Source: Malaya genurostris (lineage: Eukaryota > Arthropoda > Insecta > Diptera > Culicidae). Taken from it: 64,000 bases of DNA. Both the position numbers and the translations under genes were made by a program. Positions 34,586 through 44,620 of this stretch are shown piece by piece. The notes beneath the pieces were generated by a model. The model made no database searches and was not told the DNA's origin. It saw only the letters and a list, made by a program, of their open reading frames with translations. Within the stretch, counting starts at the first letter, position 1, and each line of letters opens with the position of its first letter. Location: contig NC_080572.1 in assembly GCF_030247185.1 (NCBI RefSeq), positions 216,967,435 to 217,031,434 on the forward strand, written 5' to 3'.

Positions 34586-35168
34586 AATTCGGAGGAAAAA
34601 AATTTGTTTTACTATATGACTGAAAATTGTTATTTTCTATTGAACAATAGTTCGAATTTACTAATAGATTTCTACCGTCTCTGATCAGAACCGAAAATTA
34701 ATCCTCCCTCAATAAAAAAAAATCCCCTCTTATTCTCTCTAGTCATTTCGGCATTGCACCAAGAGGCTCAGTGAAACAAACGATAAATAAATTCACCGTT
34801 GTTTTGTGTGTTCAATTCACTCGGCAATTTTTACCCAATCGAGTCCCATTTGTGTCATTAGATTATTCTAAGCATGAATCGGACCTCTGGGTTTTTGCTT
34901 CTATGTTTCTAAAGGCAACAGAAATACGAGTTGATTAATTTGGTAATTTAAATCCTAGATACTTCTACTGTTTTGCATATCGCTGCATTATTCTTTGTTA
35001 AGCTGTTTGCTCTCCTCAACAAAATGCCTTCATCAAATGAAGCACCGGTTTTGTTTGTCTATTTCCTATTGCATTAGTAGCTATCGAAAGAATGCTACTT
35101 TGCAACACCAAGCATTCATTCTCTTCTACTACGATGCTCATATCAACAAACGAAACATGCAAGAATAG
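34586..35168. other. unassigned AT-rich DNA
   Basis: No gene is recognised; short open frames only. Confidence 0.3.
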
Positions 35169-35277
35169 TAAAGGGTGATTTTTTAAGAGCTTGAGAACTT
35201 TTTTAAACAATAAAACGCATAAAATTTGCAAAATCTCATCGGTTCTTTATTTTAAACGTTAGATTGGTACATGACAT

Positions 35278-35937
35278 TTACTTTTTGAAGATAATTTCAT
35301 TTAAATGTTGACCGCGGCTGCGTCTTAGGTGGTCCATTCGGAAAGTCCAATTTTGGGCAACTTTTTCGAGCATTTCGGCCGGAATAGCCCGAATTTCTTC
35401 GGAAATGTTGTCTTCCAAAGCTGGAATAGTTACTGGCTTATTTCTGTAGACTTTAGACTTGACGTAGCCCCACAAAAAGTAGTCTAAAGGCGTCAAATCG
35501 CATGATCTTGGTGGCCAACTTACCGGTCCATTTCTTGAGATGAATTGTTCCCCGAAGTTTTCCCTCAAAATGGCCATAGAATCGCGAGCTGTGTGGCATG
35601 TAGCGCCATCTTGTTGAAACCACATGTCTACCAAGTTCAGTTCTTCCATTTTTGGCAACAAAAAGTTTGTTAGCATCGAACGATAGCGATCGCCATTCAC
35701 TGTAACGTTGCGTCCAACAGCATCTTTGAAAAAATACGGTCCAATGATTCCACCAGCGTACAAACCACACCAAACAGTGCATTTTTCGGGATGCATGGGC
35801 AGTTCTTGAACGGCTTCTGGTTGCTCTTCACTCCAAATGCGGCAATTTTGCTTATTTACGTAGCCATTCAACCAGAAATGAGCCTCATCGCTGAACAAAA
35901 TTTGTCGATAAAAAAGCGGATTTTCCGAATGGACCAC
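35278..35937 (-). pseudogene. DD41D transposase, catalytic domain only
   Basis: An uninterrupted minus-strand frame of 219 residues starts inside the right inverted arm. It contains ILFSDEAHFWLNG (first Asp), KCTVWCGLYAGGIIGPYFF, WFQQDGATCHTAR (second Asp) and SCDLTPLDYFLWG (third Asp). There are 41 residues between the second and third aspartates, the spacing of the DD41D (rosa-type) family. It ends SRGQHLNEIIFKK. All three catalytic residues are present, but the N-terminal DNA-binding domains (roughly the first third) are missing. The first MVHSEN residues are partly junction sequence. It cannot make a complete transposase. Confidence 0.85.
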
Positions 35938-35947
35938 CTAAGACGCA

Positions 35948-35991
35948 GCCGCGGTCAACATTTAAATGAAATTATCTTCAAAAAGTAAATG
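35948..35991 (+). repeat. duplicated transposase 3' codons on the opposite strand
   Basis: The right inverted arm carries the last codons of the transposase on the plus strand (RRSRGQHLNEIIFKK plus stop). This shows that the inverted arm derives from the element's 3' end and not from an original long terminal repeat. Confidence 0.85.
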
Positions 35992-36176
35992 TCATGTACC
36001 AATCTAACGTTTAAAATAAAGAACCGATGAGATTTTGCAAATTTTATGCGTTTTATTGTTTAAAAAAGTTCTCAAGCTCTTAAAAAATCACCCTTTATTT
36101 GCATGAGAGTACGATCTGATCTAATTTATACATTGTTTCATTTCATGCAACATTCCCTATTTTTTCCGTGGAAAAA

Positions 36177-36650
36177 TATTAGAAATAAGCCGGTGAAGGA
36201 GTATTTTTGAGGACGCTTCTTAGAAATCATGATTTGCGGTGTCCACTGTATCTCAGCGCAGACTAATCAGAAGTCAACAAATCAAAGTAGCATAATTATA
36301 ATAGATGTTTTTCTAGACCTCAGTGCTTTTGTTTGATTTTATTATTTTTTTTATTTTTGATGATTGTTTAAAGTCAAAATTGCCATTTCTCACAAAAAAA
36401 TTGTGTAGATGTAAAACCTCGCCAAAGTAACAAAAAACGGAAAGTGAAACGTTGGGGTCTAGAGTTTTCCATGTAGAAAGTGTGTGCGAAATTTTTGGAA
36501 AAACTTGGTGAAGTAGTTTTCGAATGACGATGGACACGCTTTCGAGAAAAACACGTTTAAAGTTTATTGTCTAAAAAATCGAAGAAAAACAATTTATTTT
36601 TCTGGGGAGCGCATAGGATCTAACACTTTCGAATAATCATGATTTTTTTT
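36177..36650 (+). repeat. dispersed repeat X, uninterrupted copy
   Basis: ATTTGCGGTGTCCACTGTAT, GCAGACTAATCAGAAGT and TTTTTCTAGACC correspond to the left block at about 19130-19231. GTTGGGGTCTAGAG, TGTAGAAAGTGTGTGC and CGAATGACGATGGACACG correspond to 23807-24160. It shows the arrangement without the 19.2-23.6 kb retrotransposon. Confidence 0.7.
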
Positions 36651-36759
36651 GTATTTTGTCATAATGAAACATTTAAAGAATGAGTTTTGCAATGACTGAG
36701 TGGAAACACATATTGGAGAAGCCAAATGAATGATATACTCACAGAAAAGATGATTTTGC

Positions 36760-37422
36760 CTTTCTCATATAGAAAGGCTATGCAATCACTGTGAAACCCG
36801 ACCTTTTAACCGAGGCCCGGAGGCCCGAGCTACTGTGAAATTTCATCCGGATCCGACTTCCGGTTCCGCAGTTACAGGGCGATGAGTGTCAAAGTTTTTA
36901 AATCGCCATACTGAATGACAATACGTACCATACCGAAAGAAGAAGAAAACACAAAACAAACGATGCGTGCTTTGTTCTATTTTGTACACGCCATGAAGAA
37001 ATCGAAACGGTTACGGATGTCTGCTAATGGTGTGTGATATTGGTGAAAGACGGTGCTGCGGTTGATAAAATTTTTAGCTATTCTATGATAAGTGCGATTG
37101 AAAGAATAAACGAATGTCATTGAATTCAAATTTAGTTGAAAAAATATGCAATTTTCACAGCCAATAGTGCAGTAATACCGTACCGGTGGTGTAATGATGT
37201 CAATAATAATAATTATAAAAGTAATAATCCTACTACATGTTTTATGCTGCTGATTCATGCTGTTTAGCTTGACTAACATATGCAGAAGTAACAGAAACGC
37301 ATGTTCGCTTCGTTTGTTAGATTTCGTTTAATTGGTTTAATCGAAATAAAGCATAAGATAGTAAGTCTAGGTTAAACTAGGTTCAAAACTGTTCCAATTT
37401 GTGGGTCATATTTGTTGCCGGC
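36760..37422 (+). repeat. GCCTTTCTCAT-family repeat, left part, split by the BEL element
   Basis: Begins TTTGCCTTTCTCATATAG, then GAAAGGCTATGCAATCACTG, GAGGCCCGGAGGCCCGAG and GACTTCCGGTTCCGCAGTT. It stops at the CCGGC duplication; the matching right part resumes at 44941. Confidence 0.65.
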
Positions 37423-37742
37423 TGTTTTTGCAGATTTTCGGACACTTAATTTGAAATAACTGACACTGCACTTTAACTAATTAACACAGTTTTTATTGAA
37501 CCGAGAAAAAGGCGTCTGAACTGGACGGTGATTTATTTGAACTGAGTTATGTGTGTCTACTACACATGCGATTGATCGAACTGATTTGAAAGGCCTTTTC
37601 GATTAGGAGAAACTACCTGATAAGAGAGATTGTGAAACAAGTAGAAATCTGAGATGTGTGCAAACGGGATAGATCTAATATCGATCTCTACAGACTAGGG
37701 TTGTTCAAGATAAATGGTATGCATCCTAATTCCGCCTAAACA
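37423..37742 (-). repeat. 3' LTR of the BEL element
   Basis: 320 bp. In element orientation it begins TGTTTAGGCGG and ends CTGCAAAAACA (TG...CA ends). It appears identical to the LTR at 44621-44940. Two AATAAA-type signals (AAATAAATCACC, CAATAAAAACTG) lie in the second half and TCAGTT initiator-like words are present. Confidence 0.95.
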
Positions 37743-38060
37743 TAGCCGGCCGCCTTGAAATCTCTCTGATTTCAACTACAACTATAGCTACCAACTCTGA
37801 CTACTGTGCTTCAACTAATACATAATATGATCGCTGTGTATGTGTATGCTTATCGATCAGCTGATTGTAATACTGCTATGATGATGATGACCTTGATCCA
37901 TTTTGTATTTGATATACTGCTGCTGGTGTGCTGACGTCACTGGTGCTGTGTTGTCACTCTTGACCGTGACTTTTATTTGCTGATTTGAGCATAAAGGATT
38001 CTTCTGATGACTATGCTATCTGCTTCGTCCTTACTGGTGATGATGATGACTTGATTCTGA

Positions 38061-38084
38061 ATCGGAGGCCCCATGGCCTCCGAT
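38061..38084 (-). other. GC-rich hairpin near the 3' LTR
   Basis: The palindrome ATCGGAGGCC-CCAT-GGCCTCCGAT gives a 10-bp stem with a 4-nt loop. The stem core CGGAGGC/GCCTCCG is shared with the hairpin at 38603-38624, just after the polyprotein stop. A role in RNA processing or stability is conjecture. Confidence 0.7.
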
Positions 38085-38132
38085 GACGCCGGTTGGCATC
38101 CTGATGAATGTCAACTGAAGTAAAAGACGTTC

Positions 38133-38450
38133 TTACGTGACATTTTGTTGTAGGTATGTTCGATGACTACTATGAACTACGAGATTCGAGTGCCGATGTA
38201 AGCTGGCCATGCTCCTCAACAATCGTTTCGCAGTATCATGGATTAGGATAGCGCTCTCCTCCTCCGATGCGGTCATGGATACCTCGAAAATGTCCAATGG
38301 GAAAGACTCATGTAGTGTCAATTCGCAATTAGATGAACACATTGCAAACATGCTCAAACGCGGAACGTTGCAACTGAACGGAAACTGACCAGACATGTTC
38401 TGGCTGAACTGCATATGTACCATACATGCAACATTTACTGAAACCATCAC
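38133..38450 (-). CDS. small downstream ORF of the BEL element (hypothetical)
   Basis: A 105-codon frame with ATG lies between the polyprotein stop and the 3' LTR, in the same orientation. It has four cysteines in its first half (VACMVHM, SCNV, AMCSSNC), no clear transmembrane segment and no motif I recognise. It lies between the two GC-rich hairpins. It could be a real accessory ORF of this BEL lineage or a chance frame in the 3' untranslated region. Conservation across related copies would decide. It has no resemblance to an envelope protein that I can see. Confidence 0.3.
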   Translation of the reverse strand: MMVSVNVACMVHMQFSQNMSGQFPFSCNVPRLSMFAMCSSNCELTLHESFPLDIFEVSMTASEEESAILIHDTAKRLLRSMASLHRHSNLVVHSSHRTYLQQNVT

Positions 38451-38602
38451 CGGACAATACAGATTACCTCAAACTGGCAGTAGGCATCTCTGGTTGATCT
38501 GTTCCAAGAGAGCCGTCAAGGGTCAAGAGTAGTAATGACTGAGAAAAAAAAATGACCGATTATCTTTTTGAATAAAAAACATATACATAACTTAACTGGT
38601 GT

Positions 38603-38624
38603 GCGGAGGCTTCTCAGCCTCCGC
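38603..38624 (-). other. GC-rich hairpin just after the Gag-Pol stop
   Basis: In element orientation it reads GCGGAGGCT-GAGA-AGCCTCCGC, a perfect 9-bp stem capped by a GAGA (GNRA-type) tetraloop, about 14 bp beyond the stop codon. Related to the hairpin at 38061-38084. Confidence 0.75.
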
Positions 38625-38637
38625 CGTTGGAGGGATA

Positions 38638-41600
38638 CTAGATCTCCTCTGATGAAGAATTTGATTTGTCACGAATTGGCAGTACACAGATCTTTGAGAT
38701 TCCTCTGGTATAAATACCATCCTTCGTACGAACGTGTACTACCCGGATATTGCCATCTGGTCCGTGATGTACTTCAGTAATTCGTCCCAGCAACCATTTC
38801 AGAGGAGGTAAATTTTCTTCTTTCAGAACTACCATTGTTCCGACTGCTACGTTCTCTTTATGCTGCATCCACTTCGTTCGGTTATGTAGCTCTGATAAAT
38901 ATTGGAACGTCCACTTCTTCCAAATTCCCTGAGTGTAATGCTGGATCTTTTGCCATGCTGATAATCGATTTTCCGGAATTTCAGATAAATTGGGTTCAGG
39001 AATTGCCACTAATGGACGCTGAATCAGGAAATGACCTGGAGTCAATGCCTCAAAATCGTCTGAATCGTTACTGAGAGGGGTGAGTGGTCGTGAATTTAGA
39101 ATAGCTTCAATTTGCACCAACACAGTCTGCATCTCATCGTAGACTAAACTGTGTGATCCGATTGTACGTTTAAGTAAGGTTTTGAAGGATTTTACTGCTG
39201 ACTCCCACAAACCTCCGAAATTCGGTGTACGAGCTGGAATAAATCGAAATTCGATGCTCTCGTTGGCTGTCTGTTTTTGTACACTGTTTTGAAACTGCTG
39301 ATCCAGGAACAAACGTCGAAGTTCATCTAGTTCGCGCCTCGCACCGACGAAATTTTTGGCATTGTCGCACATTATAAGATCAGGTTTTCCTCGTCGAGCT
39401 GCGAACCGTTTCAGAGTTGCTAAAAACGCCTGCGTTGTAAGATCAGCAACTAACTCTAAGTGAATAGCTTTCGTAACTAAACACACGAACACCGCTACGA
39501 AACACTTAACGGACTGGCGTTTACGGTGTGGATACACGACGTTGAATGGTCCGCAATAATCCACACCGACTCTTTGGAACGGAGCACACGGTGTCACTCG
39601 TTCTGGTGGTAAGTCTGCCATCAGCTGCTCATGGATTTTTGGCTTCAGTCTGAAGCATGCAACACATTGGTGAATAACCCTTCGAACAAGGTTCCGAACA
39701 TTTGTAGGCCAGAATCGCTCTCGCATTGTTGAAATTATAAGCTGCTGTCCGGCATGATATAATTTCAGATGATAATATCGGACAATAATTGTGGCAAGCG
39801 GATGTCGATGGTCCACGATAAACGGGTGTCTGCGACTTGCTGGAATAATAGCATGACGTAACCGGCCGCCAACGCAAAGTATTCCTTCGCGTAACTGAGG
39901 ATTTAACGAGGCGATACGGGATGTTGCTCGAACATGGGCTGAATGAGAAATATCTGATAGTTCCCGTGCGAAACATTCTTCTTGTGACAATCGAATTAAT
40001 GCACGAACAGCTTCGTCAAGTTCGTCAGATGAAATTGATCCAAGTTTGCGGCAGCTTCGGTTGGCCACTTGAGCGTTAAAACGGAAACGACGGAACAGAG
40101 CGACCAATCTTATCAGATCCATCCATGATGATCGCAAACTGAATATTTCGCTGGGTTGAACTACTTGGAGCATGGCAGTAACTGTTTCTTTTTCCTCCAA
40201 CATAGATCGTTCGATTTCTTCTTCGTGGATCGGTTGATTTATCGGCCAATTTATGGACTCATGCATAATCCAGATTGGTCCTCTAAACCAGTGCGACTGA
40301 TACTGTAATTGTACTGGACTCATACCTCGTGAAATAATATCTGCTGGATTCTCGTTTCCTGCTATATGATTCCAAGTTCCGTTCTTGGTGATGTGCTGGA
40401 TTTCAGATACACGATTTGCTACAAATTCCTTCCATCTGGACGGTGGCGATGCCAGCCAGCACTTGACGATCATTGAATCAGTCCAAAAGTACGCTTTAGC
40501 GTTGATCCTAATGCTGTTTATCACCTTTTCGTACACATGTGATAACAACAAAGCTGATGAGAGCTCCAAGCGTGGAATCGTCTGTTTTGTCTTCTTTTTC
40601 TTGAGATTCTCCAATGGGGCGACACGAGACTTCGAAGTTAGAAGATGCAGATTGACTTCCCCTTGCTCAGAAATAGTTCTTATGTAGATACAAACCCCAT
40701 AGGCCTTTTCGGAAGCATCACAAAAGCCATGGATTTCTACTGACTTCACATTGGCTCCAATACCCGTCCAACGAGGCACGGTTAACCCTTCAAGACCAGT
40801 CAGATTCCGTCTGTACTCCTGCCACTGTTCCTGCAGTTTTTCGCACAATGGTTCATCCCATCCGCATTCTTGCTTCCACAGGTCTTGAATGAATATCTTA
40901 GCTTGAATTATGACTGGACCGACTAAACCCAATGGGTCAAACAAACGAGATACGTCAGCAAGCACAGTTCGCTTCGTAATGATATCTGTGCTCCACTTCG
41001 GTGTACTGAAACGGAAGGTGTCTGAACTAGGTTCCCAAATTAATCCCAACGTCTTTACTGCACAGTTGGAGGAGTTTAATTCCAAGATCGTTTTATCATC
41101 ACGCAAGTTCTCTGGAACATTAAGCAAAATCTCTTTGCAGTTAGAGTTCCATTTACGCAATATGAATCCTGCAGACTTCAGAAGGTCAATCATATCACCA
41201 ACTAACTGTTTCCCAGATTCGATATTGTTGACGCCAGTCAACATATCATCCACGTAAAAGTCTTGCTTCAAAACTCTTGCAGCGATCGGGTGTGTCTGTT
41301 TTCCGTCTTCCGCTAACTTCTGCAGGCATTTCGTCGCTAGATACGGCGCAGACGCAGTACCGTACGTAACTGTCGTTAGCTCGTAAGTGCGTAACTGTTC
41401 ATCTGTCGAGTTACGCCACAGTATTCTTTGTAATTGTTGATCGTGTTTTGTAACTTTCACCATGCGATACATCTTAGCGATATCTGCAACTATGGCATAT
41501 CGGTGTAATCGAAAACGTAATGTAATATCAATCAAATCGTCTTGCACGACAGGGCCCACCATCAAAGCATCGTTGAGTGACACACCTGTGCTTGTTTTAC

Positions 41601-44010
41601 AAGATGCATCGAAGACTACTCGTAGCTTAGTAGTTTTACTGTCAGGTTTGAGAACTGCATGGTGAGGTAAATAGTATCCTGTTCCGATCGACGAGTCGTC
41701 GATAACTTCGATCATATGACCGAGTGTCTGGTACTCATTAATGAACTCCGTATATAAATCCTTCAACTGTGGATTGCCAGAGAATCTTTTCTCCAATCCC
41801 GTAAACCGTCGAACTGCTGTTTCCTTCGAATCTCCCAACTGGCTAATAACAAACTGCTTCTTCGGTAACATGACAACAAATCTGCCTTCATTGTCTCTCA
41901 CTGTAGTTTTTTCGAAGTGGTCTTCACATGCAGACTCCTCGATGGAATTCGTACTATTAGTACGACATGTTTCTAGCTCCCAGAATTTAGTTAGTTGATC
42001 TTGAATTTCCGTTGTGGAGCAAGCATAAGCTGTTGATGATATTCCGACAGAACAACTATTTGGAACTCGACCCGAAACAATCCATCCAAAAACGGTGTTT
42101 TGTAGTGTTGGTCCCTCACTAGTTGCTTTTACTTGGCCTTCTTTCAGCAGATCCATATAAAACTCCGCACCAATGATGACATCAACAGGTCGCGGCTCGT
42201 GGAATTGCGGATCTGCTAAGAGGGTTGACTTCGGAAGTAACCATTGGACTGGGTTAACATTTGCAGTTGGCAATGCTACAGTCAGTTTCGGTAGCACGTG
42301 AAACTGCATCTGTTCTGCAAACAGTGAAATTTCTGATGATCGGGCTGCTACTTCCGCATAAACTGATTTGTTTGACAAGGAACGTGCAGCTCCAATTCCT
42401 TGAATAGCAAGATACGACGGAACTTCATTGAATCGCAGCTTCTTGTAAAATTCCTTGGACATTAGACAATGTTGAGAGCACGAATCAAGCAATGCTCGCG
42501 CTAGCATAGACTGTCCATCTCGATCAGTTAACTTAACAAGGGCAGTTGATAACAGAATATTATGCATTTGTGTAGTTGGAAGTGCTACATAATTGTGACT
42601 AGTAGCGGCGTTTGCTGAGGTGGACTGCGTAGATGTATTCTGCGAGTGAGCAGAGGTAGCAGGTGTGTTGCTTGATTGTGTCTGTGCGGGTTGGTTCAGA
42701 GTAGATGGCTTTGTTTGTATCTGTGGTTGTCGAGACTGTTGGATTGCTGCCTGTGGTGCCGTTGATGAAGATGGAACGGAGGATCGTACTTGGTTGGTGT
42801 GTAGCATAGAGTGGTGCTTCTGACGACAGTGATGGCAAACTCCTCTTTCGCATGAACGAGCGTAATGACCAGGGCTTAGACAGTTTCGGCACAGCGAGTT
42901 TTTATTCACCGCATCACTTCTTTCTGGAACTTTCATTCGTTGGAATCTTGCACAGTGAAAAGCAGTATGCCAAGATTCATTGCAAAACGGACATTTTCCA
43001 TGCGCCTTCGCTGTTGCATGACAGAATGAAGTCTTTGCTTGTCTGTTATCTGTGCCAGAAGCCTTTGATATAGTAATTGACTGGAGCACAACACAATGAT
43101 TTCGCAGGAACTCGATGACATTATTGTATGTAGGAACTTCTGTTGAACCATGATGAGTTTCCCAGAGACGAAGAGTAGCTGAGTCCAACCGCGAACAGAT
43201 CATATATGCCAATAGTGTACTCCACCCAGTAGTGTCTTCACCGATTTTGTTCAACATCTGTAGATTTTTGTCGAATTCTCCGATGAGATGATTAATTCCG
43301 TCATAACTTTCCTTTTTCAAAGACTCTAGCGAAAATAGTGCATCTATATGAGCCTTCACAATCAACTTCTTATTTTCGTAGCGTCTCACGAGTGCATTCC
43401 ATGCAACACTATAGTTCTCTGCAGTAAGCTCAATCGAATTGATTTCTTGTAATGCCTCTCCAGACAGCGAAGATCTAAGATACGTGAACTTGTCTACATC
43501 AGCTAATTGATTATTGTTGTGAATGAGACTATGGAACGTGTCCCTGAACGTCACCCACTCGCGAACCTTGCCACCAAATGAAGGCAGTCTAATCTCAGGT
43601 AATCTTACTCGTGAAACTGGTGTCGGCATCGGTTGAGTGGTAGCAGCATGTGTCCACAGCTGTACTGTTTCCGCCTGAAGATCTAGCAACTCCGATTTTA
43701 GATGACAAAATTTATTATCAAACTGGTGAATTACCTCAAAGTTGCTGTCCTCGCGTGCCTGCCTTGCCTCTTCTTTAATTTCAGGATCCTCTTCAGCACC
43801 ACCCTTTAAAACTTCGTCTTCCTGCAGTAGCTCAATTTTACAACGAATGTCATAAAATTCTTTTCCAACCTCTTCCAATTTCTGAAGACGAATATTGATT
43901 TGCCTAAGGTCACGCTCTTCATCGAAGTTTTGGATGAACCGATCTATCAACTCCATAAAATGATGCAGTTGCTTCTCACGTTTGAGTAGCGCCTTCAAAT
44001 CACCAGACAT
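38638..44010 (-). CDS. BEL/Pao Gag-Pol polyprotein
   Basis: This frame encodes one 1,790-residue polyprotein with no stop or frameshift. I chose the ATG at 44010 (MSGDLKALL) because gag-like coiled sequence begins there; the frame is open 70 codons further upstream. In order: gag with a DUF1759-type region (about 130-310; RLPSFGGKVREW); zinc knuckles (about 340-405; CPFC-H-C, CRNC-H-C, CHHC); aspartic protease with LLDSCS at about 507-512, where Gly of the usual DSG is Cys; RT with YVDD at 919-922; Pao-type RNase H (FCDAS about 1098, TDS about 1178, NPADIISRG about 1224); integrase HHCC (about 1414-1452) and core D1484, D1549, E1603; and a C-terminal DUF5641-type segment (about 1690-1790). 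It makes the structural proteins and enzymes for reverse transcription and integration. Confidence 0.95.
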   Translation of the reverse strand: MSGDLKALLKREKQLHHFMELIDRFIQNFDEERDLRQINIRLQKLEEVGKEFYDIRCKIELLQEDEVLKGGAEEDPEIKEEARQAREDSNFEVIHQFDNKFCHLKSELLDLQAETVQLWTHAATTQPMPTPVSRVRLPEIRLPSFGGKVREWVTFRDTFHSLIHNNNQLADVDKFTYLRSSLSGEALQEINSIELTAENYSVAWNALVRRYENKKLIVKAHIDALFSLESLKKESYDGINHLIGEFDKNLQMLNKIGEDTTGWSTLLAYMICSRLDSATLRLWETHHGSTEVPTYNNVIEFLRNHCVVLQSITISKASGTDNRQAKTSFCHATAKAHGKCPFCNESWHTAFHCARFQRMKVPERSDAVNKNSLCRNCLSPGHYARSCERGVCHHCRQKHHSMLHTNQVRSSVPSSSTAPQAAIQQSRQPQIQTKPSTLNQPAQTQSSNTPATSAHSQNTSTQSTSANAATSHNYVALPTTQMHNILLSTALVKLTDRDGQSMLARALLDSCSQHCLMSKEFYKKLRFNEVPSYLAIQGIGAARSLSNKSVYAEVAARSSEISLFAEQMQFHVLPKLTVALPTANVNPVQWLLPKSTLLADPQFHEPRPVDVIIGAEFYMDLLKEGQVKATSEGPTLQNTVFGWIVSGRVPNSCSVGISSTAYACSTTEIQDQLTKFWELETCRTNSTNSIEESACEDHFEKTTVRDNEGRFVVMLPKKQFVISQLGDSKETAVRRFTGLEKRFSGNPQLKDLYTEFINEYQTLGHMIEVIDDSSIGTGYYLPHHAVLKPDSKTTKLRVVFDASCKTSTGVSLNDALMVGPVVQDDLIDITLRFRLHRYAIVADIAKMYRMVKVTKHDQQLQRILWRNSTDEQLRTYELTTVTYGTASAPYLATKCLQKLAEDGKQTHPIAARVLKQDFYVDDMLTGVNNIESGKQLVGDMIDLLKSAGFILRKWNSNCKEILLNVPENLRDDKTILELNSSNCAVKTLGLIWEPSSDTFRFSTPKWSTDIITKRTVLADVSRLFDPLGLVGPVIIQAKIFIQDLWKQECGWDEPLCEKLQEQWQEYRRNLTGLEGLTVPRWTGIGANVKSVEIHGFCDASEKAYGVCIYIRTISEQGEVNLHLLTSKSRVAPLENLKKKKTKQTIPRLELSSALLLSHVYEKVINSIRINAKAYFWTDSMIVKCWLASPPSRWKEFVANRVSEIQHITKNGTWNHIAGNENPADIISRGMSPVQLQYQSHWFRGPIWIMHESINWPINQPIHEEEIERSMLEEKETVTAMLQVVQPSEIFSLRSSWMDLIRLVALFRRFRFNAQVANRSCRKLGSISSDELDEAVRALIRLSQEECFARELSDISHSAHVRATSRIASLNPQLREGILCVGGRLRHAIIPASRRHPFIVDHRHPLATIIVRYYHLKLYHAGQQLIISTMRERFWPTNVRNLVRRVIHQCVACFRLKPKIHEQLMADLPPERVTPCAPFQRVGVDYCGPFNVVYPHRKRQSVKCFVAVFVCLVTKAIHLELVADLTTQAFLATLKRFAARRGKPDLIMCDNAKNFVGARRELDELRRLFLDQQFQNSVQKQTANESIEFRFIPARTPNFGGLWESAVKSFKTLLKRTIGSHSLVYDEMQTVLVQIEAILNSRPLTPLSNDSDDFEALTPGHFLIQRPLVAIPEPNLSEIPENRLSAWQKIQHYTQGIWKKWTFQYLSELHNRTKWMQHKENVAVGTMVVLKEENLPPLKWLLGRITEVHHGPDGNIRVVHVRTKDGIYTRGISKICVLPIRDKSNSSSEEI

Positions 44011-44620
44011 CCTGCAGTACAATAATATCACACTCTTCACAGAAAATAATAATGACTCACTTTTGGAACGAACACCACCGATCAACTCGACGTTCCACTT
44101 CGCGGACCGAAAGACAGACTTACAACCCAATTGACAGCAGCAATGAGAAATAACGCAGAAAGATCGACAACGTAAAAGCCAGCAGAATTTCTGAGACCAA
44201 TGATAAGAAATTGCATACACGACCCGTGCTACGTGCTAATAAAGGAAAAAACTCGCATGCATTTTAAAATCTTTATTGACGTCACACCTTGATAGGCCAC
44301 ATGCAAAAGGCCACTGAAATTCATGCACAACTTCACCGATTAATCCTCCTTGCTGTCCTTTTACTGCATCTGAATCCGCGACGCGTGGTTTGTGGTTGCA
44401 ATGGCGTCGAATCCCGCGTCGATAGCGTCACTTAAACTTCGTGATGGCGAACATCTTTTGTAATCACTATTGTCTTCACGGTGTATTGTGGTCGCATTTG
44501 TTTCACACAATGTCCGAAATTTATCAACTTTTTCGGGTCTTTTATCCGCAACTGTCCGAGTCTTTTTAAGCTGTCCGAGAACCTGTCCTGTACCGTACAA
44601 TCCGGCTCGAAGGACCAAAA
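44011..44620 (-). other. 5' leader of the BEL element
   Basis: Sequence between the 5' LTR and the chosen gag ATG; it would contain the packaging signal. A GTGAGT...CTGCAG pair only 49 nt apart (about 44014-44062) resembles a very short intron just upstream of the ATG, but its length makes splicing doubtful. Confidence 0.6.
44601..44617 (-). other. primer-binding site, tRNA-Tyr type
   Basis: The plus strand reads TCCGGCTCGAAGGACCA, which equals the 3' end of insect tRNA-Tyr with CCA added. The element RNA is therefore complementary over 17 nt. Three bases separate it from the 5' LTR. The tRNA identity rests on general knowledge of the tRNA-Tyr 3' end. Confidence 0.8.

Larger units (their letters stand above)
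35171..36095 (-). mobile_element. DD41D Tc1/mariner element with 174-bp perfect inverted ends
   Basis: TA flanks both sides (35169-35170, 36096-36097). 35171-35344 and 35922-36095 are, by direct comparison, exact inverted copies of each other. Both begin AAGGGTGATTTTTTAAGAGC and include the last codons of the transposase. The element thus lost its 5' end and N-terminal coding region and gained an inverted duplicate of its 3' end. It is 925 bp long. The central part holds the transposase catalytic domain. The lack of differences between arms points to recent formation. Confidence 0.9.

Noticed and set aside
39629..39976. Other-frame open reading frames inside the BEL polyprotein (also 40385-40687, 40910-41257, 42599-42892)
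   Set aside because: They overlap the intact Gag-Pol frame and carry no recognisable domain; shadows.
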